In this document: positions 55,200-64,000 of the stretch, in pieces | How positions within the stretch are numbered: position 1 is the first letter of the stretch | How the letters are laid out: each line of letters begins with the position of its first letter | Made by a program: the position numbers and the translations under genes | Notes under the pieces: model-generated | What the model was told of the DNA's origin: nothing | Databases searched by the model: none | What the model saw: the letters and a program-made list of their open reading frames with translations, nothing else | Assembly: GCA_037043455.1 (NCBI GenBank) | Contig: JAWPHD010001209.1 | Location: 62,001-126,000 of the forward strand | Length of the DNA stretch: 64,000 bases | Source: Cyrtodaria siliqua | Taxonomy: Eukaryota > Mollusca > Bivalvia > Adapedonta > Hiatellidae | Reading direction: 5' to 3'

Positions 55200-56050
55200 T
55201 TTTATCCATGTTTGGTCCAATGGGATTTCACAAAAGGGGACAAGGAAAAATCAATCTTGATTTTTTTTTATCAAACATTAAAATGAACATACAGATTTAT
55301 TAACCAGTATCAGTATGACTTTAAACCTGCTTGCGTATAATTAAATAAACTTTTGAGGTTTCATTTTTCTTCTTATTCTACGATAGGTCTACATATATTA
55401 TTGGTGCGATATAATTAGCAATTAATGACATATGCAAAACACATTTAATTTGAACTCGTCTAACAATTAATATTTAATGATGACTTCAAAATGCACGTTA
55501 TGTTGAAAATCTAACGGGACGACGTGAGTTTTTAAAAAAGCAAGATTGCAGTGTATGCCTTTAATAGCGATTCAATTATATACATGGTGTTGGTAGAACT
55601 TCTGGCCCGACCCATTTGCATACTTTTATCACATAACGTCCCTTGTTAGCAGTGTCGAACACCCATTTAAATTTCTATTGTATGACACACGTGTAATACA
55701 ACCTGGAACGATTTTGATTGGTTGAGTTAAACCTGTAACACTACGCAAGTTTAATAACTGAAACTATTTTATTTATTACAAATTCACCCAGATCTGAGTC
55801 ATAAACTTATTATTTGTGACAGCTTATAAAAAAATGGACGTTATACAAAACATTGTTGTTGGTTTGTTAAAAGGTTGGCGCACACTGCTATTAAACTCGA
55901 ACTCTTTTATACGCAACGTTATGTGTGAGACGCGACGTTACGACGTCACATATTTTATGTTTTTGGCGCTAAAGTGTGTCTGACGTCGTGGCGGTTCTAT
56001 GTCCATCTGAATTAATTTTTACTAGTTTGATTGTAATGCTATGTGATAAA
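55200..56050. other. Unassigned spacer
   Basis: AT-rich DNA without recognised genes. A few CpG-bearing palindromic words (ACGTCA, GCGACGTTACGACGTC) occur near 55930-55990. Confidence 0.5.
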
Positions 56051-56051
56051 T

Positions 56052-56205
56052 AGGATCTTAAACTCGTTCCCATTCCATATAAGATTTATGAAACTCGTTA
56101 TGAATTATTTTTAATTTTAACTCGAAAAACAGGCTCGTTAAAATTAAAATAATTCATAACTCGTTTCATAAATCTTATATGAAATGGGAACGAGTTTAAG
56201 ATCCT
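56052..56205. repeat. Near-perfect 154-bp hairpin
   Basis: Arms of 69 nt (56052-56120 and 56137-56205) are reverse complements with about four differences, around a 16-nt loop. They start AGGATCTTAAACTCG. The hairpin could be a snapback MITE or the source of a long hairpin RNA. It lies between a SINE and the 277-bp satellite. Confidence 0.85.
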
Positions 56206-56364
56206 CTATATATTGCAATACAATATGTTTAAATCAAGCATATTCATGTACATAAAGTTCGACATTTTATATTTCGACTATAGTGTTGAATTGTAAATGG
56301 GTTAGCCAGTAAACATGCAGTGCGTTACACAAGTATAGAGTCAGAACCTATTTTTGTAAACAGG

Positions 56365-59300
56365 TCGACTACAAATCAGTAGTGTTATTATTTACTGGTC
56401 CTTTGGGATCACCAAGCCCATTCTGTGTCGCTTTAAAGTAAAATATCGCTTAAGCCGGTACTAGGAGGCATGGTAGGTGTTGCATCTTACAATTACCTCT
56501 CATGAACAGACTCAATAAAACCGAGTCGGCTACTTTTCTGTCTTGTTTGTGTTTGTTGCTTCCAAGGGATCACCTTTTGAGTATTTATTGACATTCACAC
56601 TAGCGTTTGTTTAGTGCTGTGTGGCAGCCGTAAAAAGTCGCCCCGATTACAAATCGGTAGTGTTATTATTTACTGGTCCTTTGGGATCATCAAGCCCATT
56701 ATGTGTTGCTTTAAAGTAGAATATCGCTTAAGCCGGTGCTAGGAGCCGTGGGAGGTGTTGCATCTTATAATTACCTCACATGAACAGACTCAATAAAACC
56801 GAGTCTGCTACTTTTTTCTCTTGTTTGTGTTTGTTGCTTCCAAGGCATCACCTGTTCTGTAGTTATCGACGTTCACACAAGCGTTTGTTTAGTGCTGTGT
56901 GGCGGCCGTAAAAAGTCGTCCCGACTACAAATCAGTAGTGTTATTATTCACTGGTCCTTTGGGGGATCATCAAGCCCATTCTGTATTGTTTTAAAATAGA
57001 ATATCGCTTAAGCCGGTGCTAGGTAGGAGCCGTGGGAGGTGTTGCATCTTATAATTACCTCTCATGAACAGACTCAAGAAATCCGAGTCTGCTACTTTCT
57101 CTCTTGTTTGTGTTTGTTGCTTCCAGGGATCACCTTTTCAGTATTTATTGACATTCACACTAGCGTTTATTTAGTTCAGTGCGGTGGCCGTAAAATGGCG
57201 CCCCGACTACACATCAGTAGTGTTATTATTTACTGGTCCTTTGGGATCATCAAGCCCATTCAGTGTTGCTTTAAAGTAGAATATCGCTTAAGCCGGTAGT
57301 AGGAGGGGGAGGGGTGGGGGTGGGGGCGGTGTTGCATCTTATAAATACCTCTCATGAACAGATTCAATAAAACCGAGTCGGCTACTTTTCTCTCTTGTTT
57401 GTGTTTGTTGCTTCCAAGGGATCACCTTTTCAGTATTTATTGACATTCCCACTAGCATTTGTTTAGTGCTGTGTGGCGGACGTAAAAAGTCGCCCCGACT
57501 ACAAATCGGTAGTGTTATTATTTACTGGTCCTTTGGGATCATCAAACCCATTCAGTGTTGCTTTAAAGTAGAATATTAAGCCGGTGGCAGGAGGCTTGGG
57601 GGTGGGGGTTGTGGCTGCGGGGGCGGTTTTGCATCTTATAATTACCTCTCATGAACAGACTCAATAAACCCGAGTCTGCTAAATTTTTCTCTTGTTTGTG
57701 TTTGTTGCTTCCAAGGGATCATCTTTTCGGTATTTTTTAACATTCACACTAGCGTTTATTTAGTGCTGTGTGGCGGCCGTAAAAGGTCGCCCCGACTATA
57801 AATCAGTAGTGTTATTATTTACTGGTCCTTTCGGATCATCAAGCTCTGTGTTGGTTTAAAATAAAATATCGCTTAAGCCGGTGCTAGGAGGCGTGAGAGG
57901 TGTTGCATATTATAATTACTTCTCATGAACAGGCTCAGTAAAAGCGAGTCTGCTACCTTTTTACTTGTTTGTGTTTGTTGCTTCCAAGAGATCACATTTT
58001 CAGTATTTATTGACATTCACATTAGCGTTTATTTAGTGCTGTGTGGCGGCCGTAAAAAGCCGCCCCGACTACAGATCAGTAGTGTTATTATTTACTGGGC
58101 CTTTGGGATCATCAAGCCCATTCTCAGTTGTTTAAAAGTAGAATATCGCTTTGACCGGTGCTAGGAGGCGTGGGAGGTGTTGCATCTTATAATTACCTCT
58201 CATGAACAGACTCGATAAAACCGAGTCTGCTGCATTTTTCTCTTGTATGTGTTTGTTGCTTCCAAGGGATCACATTTTCAGTATTTATTGACGTTCACAC
58301 TAGCGTTTGTTTAGTGCTGTGTGGCGGCCGTAAAAAGTCACCCCGGCTACAAATCAGTAGTGTCATTATTTACTGGTCCTTTGGGATCATCAAGCCCATT
58401 CTGTATTGTTTTAGTAGAATATCGCTTAAGCCGGTGCTAGGAGGCGTAGGAGGTGTTGCACCTTATAATTACCGCTCATGAACCGACTCAATAAAACCGA
58501 GTCTGCTACTTTTCTCTCTTGTTTGTGTTTGTTACTTCCAAAAGATCAACTTTTCAGTATTTATTGACATGAACACTAGCGTTTATTTATTGCTATACGT
58601 CGGCCGTAAAAAGTCGGCCCGACTACAAATCAGTTATGTTATTATTTACTGGTCTCTTGTTTATGTTTGTTGCTTCGAAGGGATCATCTTTTCAGTATTT
58701 ATTGACATTCACACTAGCATTTGTTTAGTGCTGTGTGGCGGCCGTAAAAAGTCGCCCCGACTACAAATCAGTAGTGTTATTATTTACTGGTCCTTTGGGA
58801 TCATCAAGCCAATTGTTTTAAAGTAGAATATCGCTTAAACCGTTGCTAGGAGGCGTGGGATGTGTTGAATCTTATAATTACCTCTCATGAACAGATTCAA
58901 TAAAACGAGTCTGCTACCCTTCTCTCTTGTTTGTGTTTGTTGCGTCCAAGGGATCACCTTTTCAGTATTTTTTGACATTCACAATAGCGTTTAAATAGTG
59001 CTGTGTGGCGGCCGTAAAAAGTCGCACCGACATATCTGTAGAGTTATTATTTACTGGTCCTTTAGGATCATCAAGCCCATTCTGTGTTGCTTTTAAGTAG
59101 AATATCGCTTAAGCCGATGCTAGGAGGCGTGGGAGGTGTTGCATCTTATAATTACCTCTCACGAACAGAGTCAATAAAATCGAGTCTGTTACCTTTCTCT
59201 CTTGTTTGTGTTTGTTGCTTCCAAGGGATCACCTTTTCATTATTTATTGACATTAACACTAACGTTTGTTTAGTGCTGTGTGGCGGCCGTAAAAGGTCGC

Positions 59301-59490
59301 CCCGACTACAGATCAGTAGTGTTATTATTTACGGGTCCTTTGGGATCATCAAGCCCATTCCGAGTCGCTAAAAAGTAGAATATCGCTTAAGCGGGTCCTA
59401 GGAGGCGTGGGAGGTGTTGCATCTTATAATTACCTGTCATGAACTGACTCAATGAAATCGAGTCTGCTACTTTTCTCTCTTGTTTGTGTT
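56365..59490 (+). repeat. 277-bp satellite with hairpin motif, about eleven copies
   Basis: The landmark CATGAACAGACTCAATAAAA occurs at about 56501, 56779, 57063, 57353, 57650, 57924, 58201, 58477, 58886, 59160 and 59438. Spacing is 274-297 bp except for one interval of 409 bp, where a second, incomplete unit of about 130 bp is inserted. Each unit has GACTACAAATCAGTAGTG, CCTTTGGGATCATCAAGCCC, ATCGCTTAAGCCGGTGCTAG, the hairpin CAGACTC/GAGTCTG and GTTTGTGTTTGTTGCTTCC. Open frames in it are repeat-derived. Confidence 0.93.
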
Positions 59491-60478
59491 TATTGTTAAC
59501 ACGTATAAAAAAGGTAATATGGAAGTGAGCATTACCAAGGATCTTACGAAGTTTGTAAAGATTTCTTAAATAACTTGTATACTTTAAAAGTAGATCAGGT
59601 AACGATAATAACATTTTGCACAGGTTTGTCGACGATTATGATAAGCATACAATCGTGTCTTACTGTGAGTTTAGTTCATGATCCTTTTATCCCGACAAAT
59701 AAAAGTAGTTATTATATATCATTTTATTTCATTGGCTAAAAGGCAGTCACGTATAAGTCATTAGTAGGCACTATTGACTTTAGGACTTTTGCTATCCGGT
59801 TCAATCTGGTTTTGCAGTCAATAGTATGTGTTGCAGGTCAATAGTCTGAGAATAACTTTACGCTTTCCCATGACTTGACGTCATGTATGTAAACAAGTAA
59901 GCAACTAGTAAGCAAATTAATGGAGTTTATACGATTCAATATAATAAAACAACTATCTACTTCTGTTTCAGTAAATAGTTAAAAACTATTCATCCTCGGT
60001 AGTGACTATTGACCCTCAGCAGTAAACTATTGACCTCGAATTAGATGAATAGTTTTAACTATTCTCCTCAACAGAAATAGATAGTAGTTTATCCCGTGAC
60101 CACTCGCATTTCTGGCATAATAAAGATGTCACCTAATAAACTTGTTCCTGTCACTATCCAGTCAATGAGAACGGGACTACTTTCGACCTAGTTTCTGACC
60201 TTTGACTGTTGCAATGTTTACGAATTTTACTACGTGTGTAAGAACCGTAGTAAAATTAAATTCGCCATACAACTATAGTATATATTTATTATATTTTTAT
60301 TGAATGTATATAAAATATATAGAAAATAAAGAAGAATAGAAATATAATTGAAAGTGTTTTACAAAAAATATTGTTGTCTACATTAGTTATTTCACCCATA
60401 ATTCCTGGTACTTCCACCTGATTTAGGACGTCTGCTGCTGCATTTAGGTCATACTACACCAATTCATTTTCTATAGGC
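59491..60478. other. Intergenic region with one hairpin
   Basis: AT-rich, without genes. The hairpin at 59948-60090 is described separately; TCAATAGT and similar words recur at 59765-60050. Confidence 0.5.
59948..60090. repeat. Imperfect hairpin with arms of about 45 bp
   Basis: AACTATCTACTTCTGTT and TAAATAGTTAAAAACTATTC on the left pair with GAATAGTTTTAACTATT and AACAGAAATAGATAGTAGTT on the right across a loop of about 50 nt. Confidence 0.65.
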
Positions 60479-60690
60479 CTACCTTATAGCTCTAAACTCT
60501 GTACTGAGTTCCCTAATATAGGAAGCTATATTTTTTATTACTTGTTTTGAAAGACCTAGCTTAGTTTTATCAAAAAACATACATAAGCCATACATTGATT
60601 GTGTTTTGAAAAAGCTGTTTGGGTCGGATGGTGCTGACCCACCTACTTGCATGTAGAAACATGAGGAAAATGTAAAATATACTTCTTTTT
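60479..60690 (-). CDS. Exon-like open frame, unassigned
   Basis: On the minus strand a pyrimidine-rich stretch ending CTACATGCAG precedes a frame starting VGGSAPSDPNSFFKTQ and ending YIRELSTEFRAIR and a stop. It would be a 3'-terminal coding exon if real. I do not recognise the family. It lies about 500 bp from the Crypton-like exon and in opposite orientation. Chance cannot be excluded at this length. Confidence 0.25.
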
Positions 60691-60874
60691 TTTGATTATG
60701 CAACACATTATGAATACATTGCACAAATGTATGATCTAGCCTTTATAAGTACTCTTCAAAAGTTGAATGTCTAATTTTTTAGCAAGATCTTTTGGTTTGT
60801 TTACCTTGTCAACCCATCAAAATTAAGAGATTCTGTGTAATAGCTCCGAATTTACCCTGGAACTTTTTCCCTGC

Positions 60875-60951
60875 CCGCTGATTGGTTGGTAATTGGTGTA
60901 GTCTGATCTGCATTCATATATTTGATAAAGCTACTAGATCTATATTTCAAC
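60875..60951 (+). promoter_or_regulatory. Candidate promoter of the Crypton-like gene
   Basis: GATTGGTTGGTAATTGG at about 60880-60897 contains two inverted CCAAT boxes. CATATATTTGATAAA near 60913 could serve as a TATA-like element. A first ATG follows at 60952 and opens only 23 codons (MSDNLSQAIFD) before TAA at 61021. That stop overlaps a donor-like GTAAGT at 61020. Confidence 0.4.
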
Positions 60952-61036
60952 ATGTCTGATAATTTGAGTCAAGCAATATTTGATGTTATTTGGGATGCAA
61001 TTATGAGCAATGAGATAGAGTAAGTTAAACCTGACC

Positions 61037-61737
61037 ATGATTTCCTTAAAAGATAAGGGCATTACAGAAACTGATGTGGATGGGGATCCATGGGAAATGG
61101 AGATGAGTGAGGTTGAGGTGCCTGTTGAGGTTGAGGTGCCTGTTGAGGCGCACATTCAGGGGCCTGAACTGAAACCTGACCAAATGCAAAATGCTGAATT
61201 TGAAGATTTATCTAGTGGTGATATAGATCAATTAATTGCAAATGAAGACAACAAAAACACCATGAAAAAAACTCTATTGGATGTTAGGCAATTTGAGAGT
61301 TTTTTGTTAACAAAAGGTGAAAATGAAGAAATGCACACAATTGAACCAGACAGACTGGATGTGTATGTAGCAAATTTTGTTTTGTCGGTCCGAAAGAAAA
61401 CTGGTGAGCTATATGAGCCATCAACGCTGAGAAACATGGTCTCGAGTCTTGACAGAAAACTAAAAAGACATCGCTATCCTGTAAATATTATGGCTGGAAA
61501 TGGACAAGCGTTTTCTTTAACGAGGGATGCACTACGTGCTAAGCAAAAATCATTAAAAAAGCTGGGAAAAGACAACAAATCAATGGTGGCCCAGCCAATA
61601 ACTGATGCAGAAATAGACAGCTTGTACGAGCAGAAAGTTCTAGGAGGCAATGACCCACAAGCGTTACTGAACACCATGTGGCTAAACAACTGTGTTCACT
61701 TTGGCCTCAGAGGAACAAAGGAAAACTATAAACTAAG
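61037..61737 (+). CDS. Crypton-derived ZMYM/QRICH1-like protein, 5' exon
   Basis: The frame starts MISLKDKG and has an acidic N-terminus with a repeated EVEVPVE. From about residue 60 it carries LIANEDNKNTMKKTLLDVRQFESFL, LDVYVANFVLSVRKKTGELYEPSTLRNM, LDRKLKRH and ALLNTMWLNNCVHFGLRGTKEN. This resembles the N-terminal DNA-binding-like domain of Crypton tyrosine recombinases and of the domesticated ZMYM, QRICH1 and KCTD1-type proteins. The exon ends with AAG then GTAATT, a donor in phase 2, just before an in-frame TAA. The catalytic-like domain would be in later exons, which I did not find before 64000. The family is multicopy in invertebrates, so gene and transposon both remain possible. Confidence 0.7.
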
Positions 61738-61741
61738 GTAA

Positions 61742-62810
61742 TTATTGTATTTCCTACAGTACAATAACATTACATGTATGATACCGACACAGCTATTTTA
61801 ACTGAACAATGCAGAACCCCTTTTTCCATGTATTTTACTCTTTTTTTTTTATAAAGAAAATGTTACCTTTAACATGCCAATGACGTCGGACACCATTTTA
61901 TTATTTTTTCTTCATGGCGTTAAATAATGACGCATATACATCTAAAGTTACACACTATAAATGCCGAGAAAAGTTGATAAGGTCACTCATTAAAAAAAGA
62001 GCAAACCTGCACGATGAATTTTAAAATAAAAACCAAAAGTAGCATAAAAGATAGAAGTTGTGTAACTTTGCCGCAACTACTTTTTACCCTTTGTTATTGC
62101 TAATTCTGAGAATGGTTTAGAATTCCTTTTTTTGTCCTCATGTTTTTACCTGATCCGTTTGGCGCCTTTGCATGTTTACACACAAACAGTTAAATCGTCC
62201 ATGTTGATGTTTGCAAAAACCATAATATTTTCTTCATCAGAGCTCATCTTGTAAAAATCACAGATCAGGCACTGATAAAAGTTGCAAGAATATATAATGG
62301 TTTGCTAATTCATTGAACTCTTTTGGAAGTATAAAATGAATTTACCTCTGCTTACAGACCTTAGCTACATTGGTATTTATATGCAAATCCAATGCGAACT
62401 GCATGCGTAATCAATGTTCAAATAATCCATAAAAACATGCATAAAATGAGAAAATGTCCTTCATTAAACAGAATTTCAGTCGACCCGATGACCTGAAACC
62501 AAGACACAAGTATGTATCCAGTACTTCCACTTAGCTGCATACACCACACAAGTTTTTGTTTATTTTTACAAAAATGGCTGTACATATGGCCTGTTATTCA
62601 TAGACTACAGTGCTTTTATCAGGTCCATACGCAGTATTTATTTGGTCCTTGCTATTAAAAATTCCTTTGTAGTTAGAGTAATCCGCGAAAATAGTTACTA
62701 CGGTACTCAACTTTTATAATTGGTCACTTTTCAAAGAATTACATATTTTTTAATAATTCATATTTTCATTTGAAATTTTAACTGGCGTCGTGTTACAAAT
62801 ATCGCTAGCG
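61742..62810. other. Unassigned region after the Crypton-like exon
   Basis: No exon continuing the Crypton-like gene was recognised. AT-rich; it may include the start of the LTR described next. Confidence 0.5.
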
Positions 62811-62813
62811 ATT

Positions 62814-63054
62814 TATAAAACTCAGTCTGCCTTGATTGGACTAAAACCTTCTTGATAAACTTAATAAAATATTTGTAAGTGTTTCGGTGATTTCTAGTTT
62901 TTAGTATTTTGTGTTTGTAATGTACAGCAGCAGGCGGGGCTTATTATGTGATTATCCAGTATATTCAAGTAGTTCTGTATTAGAGACTGAGAAATAAACA
63001 TGTAAACCAATTGTCATGTTTTCAATGATATTACATTGGCCACGAGAATGAGAT
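62814..63054 (+). mobile_element. End of a Gypsy-type 5' LTR and primer-binding region
   Basis: TATAAAA at 62814 and AATAAA at 62993 suit an LTR promoter and polyadenylation signal. The LTR would end TTACA at 63035, followed by TGGCCACGAGAATGAGA at 63037, which resembles the primer-binding site of invertebrate Gypsy elements. The left end of the LTR cannot be fixed because the 3' LTR lies outside the window. Confidence 0.5.
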
Positions 63055-63302
63055 TACTAAAACAATGCAAACATAAATAATGTGTTATGTAAACAAAATT
63101 GAAGTGAAATAAAATACAACAAAACAAGTTAAGTAAAACAATGGAAGTAAGAGTTAATTCTGCACAGACATTGGATTAATAACATTTCTGGGACAGAAAA
63201 CCAAGTTTAACAAGAACGGAATATAAAATTGTGTGATGTGTGGTCAAACAAAACAATATTTTTTAGAATAAAACAAAATGGCTGCTAAACTCGAAGCCAG
63301 TG

Positions 63303-63490
63303 GCCTACTTTGTCACTGACCGTTCCAAGGCGGTAGCCCTATTGTCAACCCATTTGTGTTTGTGATGTCGTTTTCTTTTATTATTACTTTTGCCTTCTTG
63401 TTTGTCTGTTTGTATATTTGTTTCTGTGGTTGACTGTCCTCCTTGAATGCTACTTTCCATGTCCGATCTTTTTATATTTCTCACACAACC
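63303..63490 (+). repeat. Penelope-associated repeat fragment, probably inserted at the start of gag
   Basis: GTCACTGACCGTTCCAAGG and GTAGCCCTATTGTCAACCC match, in reverse complement, the units at 46610-47225. An ATG at 63282 opens MAAKLEASG and stops soon after entering this repeat. This suggests that the repeat interrupts the original gag start. Exact junctions are uncertain. Confidence 0.6.
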
Positions 63491-64000
63491 AGGAGCGTTC
63501 AAAATAATAGGTGAAAATACAAACTTAGCCAAATCGTGGGAGACTTACTTAAAACAAATTGACTATTTTCTCAAAGCTTCGGGAATAACAAAAGAAGAGC
63601 AAAAACGGGCCTTTCTGTTACATATAGCAGGTTCGGAAATTCAGGATATTTTTAAAACTTTATCCGATACAGGTACCACCTCACAAGAGGCTGCAGACAA
63701 GCTGACGGCATATGTTGAACCCAAAAAGAACATATCATTTGAGCGGCATGTGTTCAGCCAGTCAAAACAACACAATGATGAAACTGTAGATCAATACATC
63801 GTTCGGCTGACAAAATTAGCTTCTTCGTGCGAATTCAAAGAAAAAGACGCAATGATTCGGAATCAAATTATCAATTCTTGTTGTTCAACTAAACTTCGAA
63901 AAAGGCTTTTAGAGCACACATATTTGACTTTAGATAAATTACAATCGATTGCTAGAAAGTACGAGCTGTCAGACACACAAGCAAAACGTATTGAGGACTA
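63459..64000 (+). CDS. Ty3/Gypsy-type gag, 5' part, runs off the window
   Basis: An open frame from ATG at 63459 to the window edge has 180 codons and no stop. It reads NLAKSWETYLKQIDYFL, GITKEEQKRAFLLHIAGSE, FKTLSDTG, FERHVFSQSKQHNDETVDQY, LTKLASSCEF, NQIINSCCSTKLRKRLL. This is the pattern of retrotransposon Gag proteins of Ty3/Gypsy elements (capsid-type core with the retained E-V-F-Q-like region). The first dozen codons lie in the inserted repeat and are probably not original; a natural start may have been 63282. Protease, RT and integrase would follow beyond 64000. Confidence 0.8.
   Translation, partial: MSDLFIFLTQPGAFKIIGENTNLAKSWETYLKQIDYFLKASGITKEEQKRAFLLHIAGSEIQDIFKTLSDTGTTSQEAADKLTAYVEPKKNISFERHVFSQSKQHNDETVDQYIVRLTKLASSCEFKEKDAMIRNQIINSCCSTKLRKRLLEHTYLTLDKLQSIARKYELSDTQAKRIED

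Noticed and set aside
57039..59371. Several 80-95 codon frames with LLPGITFSVFIDIHTSV-like peptides
   Set aside because: They repeat with the 277-bp satellite and contain stops in other units. No evidence of selection for coding.
60952..61067. A 48-nt intron joining the short ATG 60952 frame to the Crypton-like frame via GTAAGT at 61020 and CAG at 61067
   Set aside because: Splicing there would enter the wrong frame and meet a stop at once. Left as an unresolved start.

Overview
The window is nuclear DNA of an animal, most likely a bivalve mollusc. It is AT-rich, its genes are intron-split, and it is full of repeats of kinds I associate with bivalve genomes: intronic repeats ending in GACG-rich tracts, a 277-bp hairpin satellite, tRNA-derived SINEs, Penelope-like and CR1/L2-like retroelements, TTAA-flanked MITEs and a Polinton relic. 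The species cannot be named from the sequence. No bacterial features (operons, ribosome binding sites, CRISPR) are present.

Host genes. The clearest is the 5' end of an SLC12 sodium-dependent cation-chloride cotransporter (NKCC/NCC type) on the minus strand. Exon 1 is at 20734-20399 and exon 2 at 2521-2402. They are separated by a 17.9-kb intron, and the membrane exons lie beyond the left edge. The exons carry the RFxV kinase-docking motif, the TFGxNT phospho-threonine motif and the conserved KFGWIKGVL end of the cytoplasmic tail. A second gene-like exon at 61037-61737 (+) matches the Crypton-derived ZMYM/QRICH1-like family and ends in a splice donor. It could be a domesticated gene or part of a mobile element.

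Layout. 1-2401: intron 2. 2522-20398: intron 1, with 160-190 bp tandem repeats, a TA-flanked element, two hAT-like elements with candidate 5-bp target duplications, a long inverted repeat and a CRE-like cluster. 20735-21330: promoter side of SLC12. 21515-25743: a nearly complete CR1/L2-type LINE with a 2A-like motif, bounded by a perfect 13-bp target duplication. 25790-31344: a 1.1-kb tandem duplication whose second copy is split by another LINE (27481-30296) and by a 509-bp TTAA MITE; the first copy preserves both empty sites. 31345-32590: two SINE copies with 14-bp target duplications. 32595-41357: an 8.8-kb structure with inverted ends, holding hAT and mariner MITEs, an internally deleted Polinton (35398-38429) with an inserted SINE, and a 987-bp TTAA MITE with two tRNA-like segments. 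41358-46600: tandem repeats and gene fragments. 46610-49140: a decayed Penelope-like element with the GIY-YIG nuclease before the reverse transcriptase, and its associated repeat. 49291-54593: minisatellites and a 3.3-kb pyrimidine-rich array. 54886-59490: a full SINE, a 154-bp near-perfect hairpin and the 277-bp satellite. 60479-64000: the Crypton-like exon and the 5' end of a Gypsy retrotransposon running off the window.

The parts do not form a pathway. The window is a cotransporter gene start embedded in nested mobile elements. The most interesting signals are the hairpin whose stem covaries between the satellite and the 8.8-kb element, the TTAA elements carrying Pol III-like boxes, the permuted Penelope-like element, and the empty/filled-site record in the tandem duplication. 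All family calls are from reading the sequence by eye; no database search was made.
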